Shown here piece after piece: positions 1 through 8,816 of a stretch of DNA of 39,008 nt (positions are counted from its first letter, which is position 1; each line of letters opens with the position of its first letter). The stretch comes from Candidatus Methylomirabilis sp. (lineage in GTDB: Bacteria > Oederibacteriota > PGYV01 > DYJU01), in NCBI GenBank assembly GCA_020722985.1, contig DYJU01000014.1:1-39008 (forward strand). The letters are read 5' to 3'. The notes below the pieces were generated by a model. That model had not been told where the DNA came from and did no database searches. It saw only the letters and a list, made by a program, of their open reading frames with translations. The position numbers and the translations under genes are program-made.

Positions 1-427
1 CATAAACCCCATTTTTTTCCAGATACGCAAAAATTTCTTTTTCTATTTCAAGATACGGTATCACATACCCTCCGTTTAACCCGCTCACATCCGTGTGGTC
101 TGTACTTGTCACTGTCACTGTCGTGCTGTCATACCACCATGTCGTATTCTTAAATAATCTGCTTGTCCCCCCGTATTCCTGATTTGCAAATAGCCAATCA
201 TCCCCGCATCCAGGCGTTGTATCATCTGATAATGCCACACCAAATGCCTGCCCGCATGCTAGGTTATCCCCTCTTATCTGAAATGTTATTGTTACTGTCT
301 GACCAGGCGCAGGAGATGATGGAGATATTAAAAGATTCTGCACGTATGATGTCCCATATAATTCCTCTGATATTATCAATAGACCTGTCCCTATCATTAT
401 TATCATAAGGACAAATCTTTTTATCAT
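1..427 (-). CDS. Secreted protein of unknown function, 3' end cut by window edge
   Basis: An open frame starts at an ATG at 427-425 and runs without a stop to the left edge, giving about 142 codons. A GGAG ribosome binding site lies about 5 bases upstream. The N-terminus (MIKRFVLMIIMIGTGLLII) is a typical signal peptide: two basic residues, then a hydrophobic stretch. The exported part begins around residue 25 and is rich in Ser, Thr, Gly, Asp and Trp, including a stretch of the type SPSSPAPGQTVTITFQI that resembles the first strand of an Ig-like or CARDB/DUF11-like adhesion domain. The gene starts 42 bases after the stop of the large surface protein and is probably cotranscribed with it. I do not recognise a family. 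The gene is real on start, signal peptide and codon use, but its function and full length cannot be judged. Confidence 0.7.
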   Translation of the reverse strand, partial: MIKRFVLMIIMIGTGLLIISEELYGTSYVQNLLISPSSPAPGQTVTITFQIRGDNLACGQAFGVALSDDTTPGCGDDWLFANQEYGGTSRLFKNTTWWYDSTTVTVTSTDHTDVSGLNGGYVIPYLEIEKEIFAYLEKNGVY

Positions 428-469
428 TTTTCTCCTACCTTTCTTAAATTTATTCTCCTGCTTCCTTTT

Positions 470-3400
470 CTACTCTCGCATCTTTAATACTTTCAATCTA
501 TTATCTGTATACATTATTTTGTTCCCCTCAGTCTCTCCCGTGCAATCTCCAAATCCTACTATACTCTTGTTTCTACTCATCCCTTTTTCTATTTCATCTT
601 TTCCACTTATCTCCGCATAATACTCCTTTTCTCCTTCCATATACGGCAACCTTGCAACTTTCACCCAGAAACATACAAATCCCCATCCGCTTACAGGCAA
701 ATTCGTTATTGTCCATCTTACTACTCTTGTCGTCCCATAATTATCTACAGTGCATGTTGAACTTGCCGTTCCTGTTGAACATCCTACAAAATCTGTTACC
801 CATGGTATTGTATCCCATATATAAAATGTCGCTATATTTGGTCCAGGATTTGTATAACTTATGCAATATGTTATTGTATCACCCAACATCACTACCCCTT
901 TATCTATTGATTTTGCAAGATTTATTATCATATCAGGCGTATTTGTAGATGTTACGGTTATTGTTGGCGTTACTGTCGTTGTTGCTGTCTGCGTTATTGT
1001 CCGCGTCACTGTTGCTGTTATCGTCCTTGTTATTGTTGATGTTATTGTCGGTGAAGTTGGTAATGTTGGTGTTATCGTCGGTGTATTTGTCGGCGATGTG
1101 CAAATAAGAGGTGCTCCTGAAAATAACGTCCCCCTCACATCATCATCCATCACCATTGCATATATCGGATTATTTGACGAACTTATTGCCTTGTTTTTCC
1201 CATCCATATTGCCATACCAGAATGCGAATACCTGATCCGCTGCTGTTGATGTATAATTTGATATCCCGTAATTTACCCCACAATCAGGTCCATTACTCTG
1301 CATATCTGTTGAATCTATTGTTATATTTGTATTTGCATCAGGAACTAATAAAAATACAAAATCATTATTTCCACCGCTTGTGCTTAATAAAAAATTCCAG
1401 TCCAAAAGATGCGACCCTGTCCCGCCCTGCGCCAACCAGTCAAACCCTGCCCTTACCTGTCCAGGTATATAATCACCATCTCCTGCCCAATAGGTATGTG
1501 AAACTATACCTCCAAATGCTGCCTGCACACTTGCTGTCCCACCGGTTACCCTTACCCTTACTAACTCATTATTATTTGAATCTAAAACTACTGATTGCGC
1601 ACCTGCCGCCACACTTCCGCTTGCAAAATTTACCCAACTCCCGCTTGCTCCTCCTATTGTCCATAACCCACTTGTCGTTGCTGGAACATACCTGTCAACC
1701 GCATAATTTGCTGTCCCTGCCCCTATCCCAGTTATTATTACTCTGCCATTACTTTTAGTTGTTACACCATATAACACATCACCACTTGTTACTATTTTCC
1801 TCCCATCTGGCGATATACCATACATATATGGCACGTCTGAATTATAACTCGCATGCAAAGCATTTGTCTTTATCACCATCACGTTCTGTCCTGCTCCACT
1901 TTCAGTTATTACCATATATTCCCCTTCACTTACACTATCTGTCCCTCCATATAACCACGCTGAATCTGCATCTATCCTCTGGCTCGTTAATGTTCTCCAT
2001 GTTATTCCACCGTCCTGAGATACATTCACATATACCGTAACTCCTACTGCATTCGGATTTATAATTAATAAACAATCCCCATAATTCGTGTTATCCGTGC
2101 TGCTGCTATTTTTATCATATGTAAGATGCGTCATAAATACTTTATCTGATACTTTCATATCTGTTGAATATACCGACATTTCCCTCACACCTCCATCCCA
2201 TATATTTGCCACGCTATCAAATTCCCAAAAGACTGGATAACTTGATATTATTTTATAAAACGCTCTGCTTGCTCCTGTCGGTATATTATACGTATATTTT
2301 TGAAATGCACTCAATGTCTGGTTTATTACTACCTGATTATTTATTGTCAATGCCCCAGTTGATGACGGCTGACATCCTGTCACCTCATATAAATTTATTG
2401 TCGTATTATCCTGCAATGCATATATGTTTACCTGCGCCTGTCTTGATGCATCTGAACTCCTGTTTGCCCACCCTGCGTATGACTTCCATGTATATGCGCA
2501 TGATAAATGTTTTACTATTGCATTTGCAACCGGTTCCGATTGCTTATACCCTGCACAATTATCCCTGCCGTATGCACGATTTATTACAGGTATTGATCCA
2601 TCTGTTATTGTTCCTGTTATAGCAAATTTAAATTGTTTCATCGCTGTTGATGTTACTGATTGCGCTGCCCAGTATATTCCCCATGCTGGCGTCCCACTTG
2701 CTGCCGGATTTGCACTCCCTGCTATATAACTTGTCCCTGCTGGTATACTATCCCATACATCTATCGTTAAATCCTGCACTCCATAGTTATATATCGTTAT
2801 TGTATATGTTATTGTGTCTCCTACCTGCTTTGATTCCTTGCTTATTGTGTATGCACACAGCTCTGCTGGAGGTGCTATATACACCATCTCGCATACTGGA
2901 TGATTCTCTGTACCTGAACATAACTCTGAACTTGCAAATCCTGAATATGATTCCCAGAATAAATATATTGGATAATTTGATGTTATATGTATATCATGGA
3001 CGTCTTTTATCGTCCTGAAAAAAACTCCCTGAAATGGTCCTGTTGTCGTCTGCATTGCAGGTGTGCATCCAGGCGCATTTATTACTGTCCCTGGCAAAAA
3101 TGCTATTGCATGTAACGTCGCTGGTCCCTGCCACCCATTTGTATAATTTGAACTTACATAGAATTCTACATCCACAGGTCTTCCTGTATTTAACCCGCTT
3201 ACAAATTTCGCATCATTATTTACTCCCTCCATTATTTTTGCTCCCATTGCTGCCTGCACTGGCACGTTTGAACGGACTCTAAATGGCCTCCCTTTTGCAG
3301 GTGTCCAGGTATTTGCAGGCGTAGGCGACCATCCTGTATGTGTCCCGGGATTTACTACTATCGGTCCTGCTACCTGTACCCAGTTACCTGCTCCATTTGC

Positions 3401-4555
3401 CGACGTACACGGCAAATTATTTACAGGGCCGGTTGCAGGGTCAAACCTGTCTATAAATACAGTCGCAGCAGCGTTTAAAGCCGTTATCACTATATTATTA
3501 TTCCCTGCACAGCACGGTAAATCTACGTCTGTCACGTATCCATATAACTCTGTCCCTATCTGCAACCCATCTACTTTGTCTATACCAAATGTAAAATAAT
3601 TATCTCCATCTGTTGCTGTTGAAAATACATCTCCTTTATAACATAATATATCTCCGCCTGTCACATTTATCCGATAAGCTCCCCGCGTTGATAAATCTGT
3701 CCCCCTCCCTGTTGATGAAGGTCCCCAACTATATACTCCATTTGCATTTATATTTACACTAAAACCAGTCGCTACCCATGCCGCACCATTCCAGTAATCT
3801 ACACTTACTGTCACTGCATTATTGTTTATATTAAAAAACATCAAGGCATCTCCCCTGTTTGGATCCGTGCTATTCCCGTCTACATTCGTTGAATATGGAC
3901 CAGGTACTGACCCGCCCATGTCACTATCGCATCTCATAAATGTGCAAAATTTATTACCCTTAAAACTCTGCGCATTTACTGTATTGGTCGCACTCTGACT
4001 CGCTATGAAACTCGCACAATCTGATGCTGCTGTGCAATGCCATGAGTTCCGATCGTTTGCTTCATATGGTATACTTGAATTTACCTCCCAGCATACTGGC
4101 TGATCTGACTCACACATAAAATATGTAAAACCAAATCCATCTACTAAATCTGCCGAACCACGCGTCCTTGCTGGATAATATATTGTCCCTAAATTTATTA
4201 CTTCTATCGGTGTATCCGCATTTGGTACTAACTGATTTATTATCGGCGCTCCACTATTTATCTGCGTGAATGTCGGAGGCGTCATCTGTCCAGAAACCGC
4301 ATATAACTGAATCGTCGTATTGGGTTGTGTCGTAAATAAATACATATGCCCTATGTTTGACTGCTGCGTCAAAGCATACGTAGGTCCAGGCCATGTATCA
4401 TTGCTTCCTACATCACCCCATGCTGCAAATGTTCGGTATAATGCACCGTAACTGTGTGATATTAATATAAATAAAATTAATAATATTAAATTTGATATTT
4501 TAATTGAATTAAATAGTATTTGTCCCTTGCCAATTTTCCCCTTTTTTATTTTCAT
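470..4555 (-). CDS. Large secreted surface protein with two DUF11 domains and a Thr/Pro-rich linker
   Basis: A 1361-residue protein starting at ATG 4555 with an AGGGG-type ribosome binding site. Residues 1-37 form a signal peptide (basic N-terminus, then LILLILFILI, cleavage near SYG-A). The rest is extracytoplasmic and consists of two related halves. Residues about 38-560 form a beta-rich module followed by a DUF11 domain (about 564-668, with the signature VGDTITYTITIYNYG). Residues about 687-1150 repeat the module, then a Thr/Ser/Pro linker (1151-1207) leads to a second DUF11 domain (1208-1300, LGDTITYCISYTNPGP). Motifs shared by both halves include PVxWExxS, a GDxLxxxN segment and a VDRYxPAT-like segment. 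DUF11 domains are typical of long bacterial surface and adhesion proteins. I see no LPXTG, no C-terminal hydrophobic anchor and no recognised type IX sorting signal. It is richer in G+C than the neighbouring membrane genes. It is probably an adhesin or cell-surface structural protein; its ligand is unknown. Confidence 0.85.
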   Translation of the reverse strand: MKIKKGKIGKGQILFNSIKISNLILLILFILISHSYGALYRTFAAWGDVGSNDTWPGPTYALTQQSNIGHMYLFTTQPNTTIQLYAVSGQMTPPTFTQINSGAPIINQLVPNADTPIEVINLGTIYYPARTRGSADLVDGFGFTYFMCESDQPVCWEVNSSIPYEANDRNSWHCTAASDCASFIASQSATNTVNAQSFKGNKFCTFMRCDSDMGGSVPGPYSTNVDGNSTDPNRGDALMFFNINNNAVTVSVDYWNGAAWVATGFSVNINANGVYSWGPSSTGRGTDLSTRGAYRINVTGGDILCYKGDVFSTATDGDNYFTFGIDKVDGLQIGTELYGYVTDVDLPCCAGNNNIVITALNAAATVFIDRFDPATGPVNNLPCTSANGAGNWVQVAGPIVVNPGTHTGWSPTPANTWTPAKGRPFRVRSNVPVQAAMGAKIMEGVNNDAKFVSGLNTGRPVDVEFYVSSNYTNGWQGPATLHAIAFLPGTVINAPGCTPAMQTTTGPFQGVFFRTIKDVHDIHITSNYPIYLFWESYSGFASSELCSGTENHPVCEMVYIAPPAELCAYTISKESKQVGDTITYTITIYNYGVQDLTIDVWDSIPAGTSYIAGSANPAASGTPAWGIYWAAQSVTSTAMKQFKFAITGTITDGSIPVINRAYGRDNCAGYKQSEPVANAIVKHLSCAYTWKSYAGWANRSSDASRQAQVNIYALQDNTTINLYEVTGCQPSSTGALTINNQVVINQTLSAFQKYTYNIPTGASRAFYKIISSYPVFWEFDSVANIWDGGVREMSVYSTDMKVSDKVFMTHLTYDKNSSSTDNTNYGDCLLIINPNAVGVTVYVNVSQDGGITWRTLTSQRIDADSAWLYGGTDSVSEGEYMVITESGAGQNVMVIKTNALHASYNSDVPYMYGISPDGRKIVTSGDVLYGVTTKSNGRVIITGIGAGTANYAVDRYVPATTSGLWTIGGASGSWVNFASGSVAAGAQSVVLDSNNNELVRVRVTGGTASVQAAFGGIVSHTYWAGDGDYIPGQVRAGFDWLAQGGTGSHLLDWNFLLSTSGGNNDFVFLLVPDANTNITIDSTDMQSNGPDCGVNYGISNYTSTAADQVFAFWYGNMDGKNKAISSSNNPIYAMVMDDDVRGTLFSGAPLICTSPTNTPTITPTLPTSPTITSTITRTITATVTRTITQTATTTVTPTITVTSTNTPDMIINLAKSIDKGVVMLGDTITYCISYTNPGPNIATFYIWDTIPWVTDFVGCSTGTASSTCTVDNYGTTRVVRWTITNLPVSGWGFVCFWVKVARLPYMEGEKEYYAEISGKDEIEKGMSRNKSIVGFGDCTGETEGNKIMYTDNRLKVLKMRE
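935..1105 (-). repeat. Low-complexity Thr/Ser/Pro linker coding repeat
   Basis: This stretch encodes residues 1151-1207 of the surface protein as alternating TPT, TIT and TVT units. On the plus strand it reads as repeated GTTATTGTxGGTGTT-like units. Such linkers usually separate folded extracellular domains and may be O-glycosylated. Here it joins the second module to the terminal DUF11 domain. The repeat also produces a Val-rich frame on the opposite strand that should not be taken as a gene. Confidence 0.75.
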
Positions 4556-4898
4556 CTTCTAAACCCCTTTTTATTTTTTGTTCTTGTTAAAACTTTAAAC
4601 GTTGTGGCTATTATAATTATACTTTATATTATTTTTAGAGTCAATATTTTGTTAAAAAGTTTCTTAAAAAATAACGATTTCGTTAATAATTTTATTTAAA
4701 CGATTAATTAAAAATAATAAATTTGGTTTTAAAAAAATTTACTATTTCTGGTATATATCAATAAAGAGTAATAAATTTATCAATAAAATAATGATTAACA
4801 GTACTGTTGTAAAAGTAATTTTAAATATAAACAAAAAAATTATAGTTAAAATTGTAATGGATAAAAGGTAAATATATATAAATAATTTTTGCATATTT
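4556..4898. other. AT-rich intergenic gap with a single promoter
   Basis: No open frame of useful length lies on either strand in these 343 bases. The only signal I can support is the minus-strand promoter at 4616-4644. The remainder (about 4650-4898) is almost pure A and T, with no GC-rich hairpin, so I cannot point to a terminator for the long operon that ends at 4899. Confidence 0.6.
4616..4644 (-). promoter_or_regulatory. Sigma-70 type promoter of the surface protein gene
   Basis: On the minus strand TTGACT (4644-4639) is followed after exactly 17 bases by TATAAT (4621-4616). The predicted transcription start is near 4609, giving a leader of about 54 bases before the ATG at 4555. The -10 matches consensus fully and the -35 matches at five of six positions. 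Confidence 0.7.
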
Positions 4899-6134
4899 TC
4901 ACCAGAATCTTAAATTTAAAATTAATATATAATATAGAATAAAGGTTAAAAAAAATAAATTTAATTGTTCATATGATATATTAAATAACTGCTTCTGTAT
5001 CTTTATTTTTTTAATAAATGAAAAAAATATAAATAATTTATTTAAAAAAGTAATAAAATATAAAAACAAAATAAAAAACATTAACATTTTTTTTAATTTA
5101 CCATCATAAATTAATTTTGTTAAATCAAAAAAGATGTAAATGAAAAAAAATAAACTAATCAGATTATTTAAAAAAATTTTTATATTTTCTTGTATATTTT
5201 GAATGTTGTATTTGATATGGATAACGGTTAAATTGTCATTACTTTTATTCTCCATAAAATCAAAAGATGTTAATATTAAAAAAAACATATATAACAAAGA
5301 TATAAAAAAATATTTAAATTTAAAATCCGACATTACTAAAAAAATATATAAAATAAAAAAATTATTAAAAAAATCATAAATCAAAAATTTTTTATATTTC
5401 TCTTCTGTTAAAAGTAAAAAAGTATTTTTTAAAAAAAATATTATTAGTATTAAAAAAACAGGCTGCCAGAGAAAAAAAGATTTATATTCCGTCTGTATTT
5501 TATAAAAAACTATAAAATATAAAATTCCATTTAATAAAAAAATCAAATAATTATTTTTTATATTTGTTAGTATTTCTGGATTAAAAAAAATAAACATAAA
5601 AGTTAAAATACCTGTTAAACAAAATTTATTTATATTATCTGCAACATCTAAATTAAAACATAACATTGATAAAAATATTGTAAATAAGACAAAAAAAATA
5701 TATTTGATTTTATTTTCGTTATCTTTTAATTCGTTAAAAATAAATATTAAATTTGCAATTATCAATCCTGAAAAAATTATAAATAATTTTTCAAAAAAAA
5801 TCATTGCAATTGCAGTTAGTAAAAATATATATTTTATAAAAAAATCATAATATTTTTTTTGTTTTTCTATTAAAATTAAATTTAAAATAAGAAGCATAAA
5901 AAAAACAGAAATTTTTTTTATGGAAAACCCCGCTATTAAATCTTCTTTTTCTATATAAAAAAATATGAAAATGAAAATAAAAAAGATAGAATATAAAATA
6001 AAATCAAAAATCCATAAAAATTTATTTTTAAAATTTTCAATTATAAGAATTAACAAAATTATAATTCCGACAAATAAAAAATAAACAGGAGAAACGAGTA
6101 AAAATTTATCTAAAAAACCGTATTGAAAAAACAT
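4899..6134 (-). CDS. Diverged NuoN/MrpD-like antiporter-type membrane protein
   Basis: A 411-residue, almost entirely hydrophobic protein with about a dozen predicted membrane segments. Several stretches follow the order of complex I antiporter-like subunits. There is an N-terminal SPVYFLFVGIIILLIL helix. Residues near WQPVFLILIIFFLKNTFLLL continue into EEKYKKFLIYDFF, which matches the NuoN pattern WQP...GNLLAL.Q.d.KR.LAYSS. A later FDLTKLI...FLNKLFIFFSFIKK stretch sits where NuoN has GKF...LNSVISAYYYLR. The Glu normally found in the GLE motif of transmembrane helix 5 reads GLI here, so ordinary proton pumping is doubtful. The ATG overlaps the stop of the upstream gene by one base (TGATG), implying translational coupling. 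The homology is inferred from pattern only. A generic polytopic membrane protein is the alternative. Confidence 0.55.
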   Translation of the reverse strand: MFFQYGFLDKFLLVSPVYFLFVGIIILLILIIENFKNKFLWIFDFILYSIFFIFIFIFFYIEKEDLIAGFSIKKISVFFMLLILNLILIEKQKKYYDFFIKYIFLLTAIAMIFFEKLFIIFSGLIIANLIFIFNELKDNENKIKYIFFVLFTIFLSMLCFNLDVADNINKFCLTGILTFMFIFFNPEILTNIKNNYLIFLLNGILYFIVFYKIQTEYKSFFLWQPVFLILIIFFLKNTFLLLTEEKYKKFLIYDFFNNFFILYIFLVMSDFKFKYFFISLLYMFFLILTSFDFMENKSNDNLTVIHIKYNIQNIQENIKIFLNNLISLFFFIYIFFDLTKLIYDGKLKKMLMFFILFLYFITFLNKLFIFFSFIKKIKIQKQLFNISYEQLNLFFLTFILYYILILNLRFW

Positions 6135-7387
6135 CAGGAAAAATCCTTCAAATCTATAACAATTATTTTTTTTGAATTTTGAGTAGAAATGAATAGTTGT
6201 TTGCCATCTTCAGATAAAGCAAGATATTTTGGCGTATCATCCTCTAAATTTAATTCATGTATTTTTTTCCTCGCTTTAACGTCAACAAATATTATTTTAT
6301 CTTTTTCAGGAACAGAAATTATCATATATTTATTGCTTTTTGAAATTGTCCCATAAAATATTCCGCCATCTACCTGTATACTTTCTTTTACTTTATAATT
6401 TAATCTATTAAATATTACAATTGTACTTTTATAATTAAATACATACTCCCACTCATTTAACACTGCAAATTCTTTTTTATTTATTGGCAATATCTGCGTT
6501 GGAGATATTCCTGTATGAACTTTTGTAAATATATGCTTTTCCCTTTCGGCGTCAATAATTTCTATGGTATTTGTATATTTGCAGCATACATAAAGATATT
6601 TATCAGGGGAAAGATAAATATCAGCAGGCCACTTACCAACTTTTATTTTATTTTTTATTGTCTTTGTGATTAAATCAATTATTGTTATATTATTGGTCCC
6701 CATATTTGCAACATATAACAAATTCTTTTCTTTATTAAATTCAATTGAAGATGGATGTTGACCGCTAACTGGTAAATTTTCTATTATCTCATTTTCAAGG
6801 TCATAAACCGTTATTGAATTGCCAAGATAATTAACAATAAATATTTTTTTATTAAAAATTTTTATTTTTACAGGTAAATTGCCTGTCCTTATTGTCTTTG
6901 TTATCTTGAAATTTTTTAAATCATAAAAATATATTTTATTCTCGTTTTCATTTGCAATTAATATAGTATTTTTATCTTTTGTCGTAATACAACCAGGTGT
7001 AAATTTAAATTTTATTTCATTTTTATATGTGGGATAATTTATTTTTATATTTGTGCAACTTGATGAAAAAATAAGTAAAAGGATTATGGCAAGTAAAAAT
7101 AAAATATATTCTTTTTTAAAATCAATTTTTATATCATTTCTTATACTTACATTACGTTCTTTATTTTCTTTTATAAAAAGGAATAAAACAGGGATTATAA
7201 AAAAAAGATAAATAATAAATATAATCTGAGAAAAATTTTTATTATAAAATACTATCAAAAATAAAATATGTGTTTTTATAAATATAAATAAAATCTTATT
7301 AATAAAACTATTTTCCTTTTTATAAAATATAAAATAACCAATCATCAAAAGTAAAAAAAATTGTAAAATTAATAATATTTTAAACAT
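6134..7387 (-). CDS. NuoK-like membrane domain fused to a YVTN beta-propeller
   Basis: A 417-residue protein. Residues 1-80 form three hydrophobic helices (about 3-22, 30-47, 51-72) with the length and loop pattern of NuoK/MrpC. A Lys/Arg-rich segment (73-91) follows, then a fourth hydrophobic helix ending in SSSC (Cys111), which resembles a lipoprotein signal. Residues about 120-417 are a seven-bladed YVTN-type propeller with repeated units such as LLYVANMGTNNITIIDL and KYLYVCCKYTNTIEIIDA. By the positive-inside rule the propeller should be extracytoplasmic. No Met lies between residues 16 and 110, so the propeller cannot readily start on its own. The two membrane Glu residues important in NuoK are not evident. 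The gene overlaps its upstream neighbour by 8 bases and its downstream neighbour by 1. The propeller call is firm; the NuoK likeness is inference. Confidence 0.65.
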   Translation of the reverse strand: MFKILLILQFFLLLMIGYFIFYKKENSFINKILFIFIKTHILFLIVFYNKNFSQIIFIIYLFFIIPVLFLFIKENKERNVSIRNDIKIDFKKEYILFLLAIILLLIFSSSCTNIKINYPTYKNEIKFKFTPGCITTKDKNTILIANENENKIYFYDLKNFKITKTIRTGNLPVKIKIFNKKIFIVNYLGNSITVYDLENEIIENLPVSGQHPSSIEFNKEKNLLYVANMGTNNITIIDLITKTIKNKIKVGKWPADIYLSPDKYLYVCCKYTNTIEIIDAEREKHIFTKVHTGISPTQILPINKKEFAVLNEWEYVFNYKSTIVIFNRLNYKVKESIQVDGGIFYGTISKSNKYMIISVPEKDKIIFVDVKARKKIHELNLEDDTPKYLALSEDGKQLFISTQNSKKIIVIDLKDFS

Positions 7388-7802
7388 CTTTTTCCTTTAT
7401 TTTTTCAGATAAAACAAAATAAACAAAAATAAAAAAAGAAAAATATAGTGCAATTAAAAAAAATATTTCATAAGCAGATAAGGAAAAAATTTTTATAAAA
7501 TTTATGTTGATAATAAAAAATAAAAAAAAGAAACTTATTAACAAATTAATTATTGCAAATATTATATCTTTTTTTTTAAGTTCAAACACAGGCAGACCAT
7601 TTTCAGTCAAATAAAATATTACATCAATAATTAAAAAAGATAAAATAACAATAATTAAATTATCTTTTAAATTAAGAAGCAATAAAGAAAATAGAATTAG
7701 AATATCTATAACTAAAATAAATAAAAATCTATTTTTTTTATCTTTAATAATAAAAATTCCAAAATAAAAAAAAATAAGTAAACAAAAAACAATTTCAAGC
7801 AT
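7380..7802 (-). CDS. Small NuoJ-like membrane protein
   Basis: A 140-residue protein with about five membrane segments, starting at ATG 7802. The order of features resembles NuoJ. There is a first helix, then a short basic loop (KDKKNR, at the position of SRNPV in NuoJ). Two helices separated by LNLKDN follow, then an outward loop. The last helices run IKIFSLSAYEIFFLIALYFSFFIF in two parts, at the position of the NuoJ motif lpFE...LLLvA. It overlaps the NuoK-like/propeller gene by 8 bases and lies 14 bases after the CaCA exchanger, so it belongs to the same transcript. J-K-N is the relative order of these genes in complex I operons, which supports the reading. Sequence similarity is only at the pattern level and composition is extremely AT-rich, so an unrelated small membrane protein remains possible. 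Confidence 0.5.
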   Translation of the reverse strand: MLEIVFCLLIFFYFGIFIIKDKKNRFLFILVIDILILFSLLLLNLKDNLIIVILSFLIIDVIFYLTENGLPVFELKKKDIIFAIINLLISFFFLFFIININFIKIFSLSAYEIFFLIALYFSFFIFVYFVLSEKIKEKDV

Positions 7803-7816
7803 AAATTCACCAGAAT

Positions 7817-8815
7817 TTATTTAACAAAATTCAATATTATTATTATATATAAAATGTAAAGAATAACACCATTGATCAATACAATTGCATGTAATTTTTT
7901 GAAAATTTTAATAAATGTTGCAATTATTAAAGAAGATAAAAGAGCAATTACAGCTGAGACTATGGCTCTATTATTTAATATCCAGTTTGTTCCTATTATA
8001 CCAACAGCAACCACTATACTGCTCTGAAAAATCATTGCTCCACTTATATTGCCAAGAGCAAGTGTATCTTTTTGCTTTCCTATCCATATTATGCTATTAA
8101 ATTTTTCAGGTAGTTCAGTTGCAATAGGCGCAATAAATAAAGAAAAAATAAAAGGCGATATATTGAAAATCTGTGAAAGATTTTCAATACCTGATACAAA
8201 AAATTTAGCACCAACTACCATGCCTGCCAAAGAAACAATATCCTGTAATATAACTAATAAAATGGAAGGATTTGAACTTTTGCCAAAATAAAGTGGACTT
8301 AATTCAATTTTTTTTTCTTCTTTCTCATGCAAAAATGTTATATAAACATACAGAGCATATATTAAAATAAAAATTATACCTGAAAATTTTTTAAAAATAC
8401 CATCAGTAATATAAGATGTGCTTATTGCAAGTATATAAGCTATTATAAAAAAAAATATATCATTTGATAATATTTTATTATTTACAGAAAGCCATAAACT
8501 GCGTTTTTTTGTAAAATAATAAAAAACAACAGCAATACCCGTCACACCGAATGCAAGGGTTGACAGCATAAAAGGCGCACCTAAAATTGCTCCTATCCCT
8601 ATTTCTGAACCTTTTTCTCCAGGGATAAATATTAAAGCAATTATAGGTATGATTGTTTCCGGCAGTGCAGTCCCAACAGCAGCTAAAATTGAACCCGTTA
8701 TACCTTCATTTAAATTAAATTTTTCCCCTGTCCACTCAATTGAATTTGTAAAAAATTCGCAACTTATAAGGATTAAAATTAAACTCAATAAACTAACAGC
8801 GATATAAAAAATCAT
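7817..8815 (-). CDS. CaCA-family Na+/Ca2+ (cation) antiporter
   Basis: A 332-residue inner-membrane protein with about ten helices in two inverted halves. It carries both alpha repeats of the Ca2+:cation antiporter family. The first is GSILAAVGTALPETIIPIIA (41-60), containing the ion-binding G-T-A-L-P-E core. The second is FIAPIATELPEKFNSIIW (227-244), with the matching T-E-L-P-E core. Known members, such as archaeal NCX and E. coli YrbG, exchange Na+ or H+ for Ca2+. The ion preference cannot be read here. It follows secF by one base and precedes the NuoJ-like gene by 14, so it is part of the long operon. Its place next to a putative antiporter-derived module hints at shared Na+ or Ca2+ handling, but this is inference. 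Confidence 0.88.
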   Translation of the reverse strand: MIFYIAVSLLSLILILISCEFFTNSIEWTGEKFNLNEGITGSILAAVGTALPETIIPIIALIFIPGEKGSEIGIGAILGAPFMLSTLAFGVTGIAVVFYYFTKKRSLWLSVNNKILSNDIFFFIIAYILAISTSYITDGIFKKFSGIIFILIYALYVYITFLHEKEEKKIELSPLYFGKSSNPSILLVILQDIVSLAGMVVGAKFFVSGIENLSQIFNISPFIFSLFIAPIATELPEKFNSIIWIGKQKDTLALGNISGAMIFQSSIVVAVGIIGTNWILNNRAIVSAVIALLSSLIIATFIKIFKKLHAIVLINGVILYILYIIIILNFVK

Positions 8816-8816
8816 C

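Noticed and set aside
652-3282. Several plus-strand open frames of 80-215 codons opposite the surface protein gene
   Set aside because: They are rich in Leu, His and Pro or in Val/Ile, lack ribosome sites, and arise from the codon use and Thr repeats of the minus-strand gene, which has a signal peptide, domains and a promoter.
4899-7802. Ordinary Mrp (Mnh) Na+/H+ antiporter operon
   Set aside because: An Mrp operon would include MrpA, MrpB, MrpE, MrpF and MrpG. Only J-, K- and N-like genes are present, and the K-like one carries a propeller.
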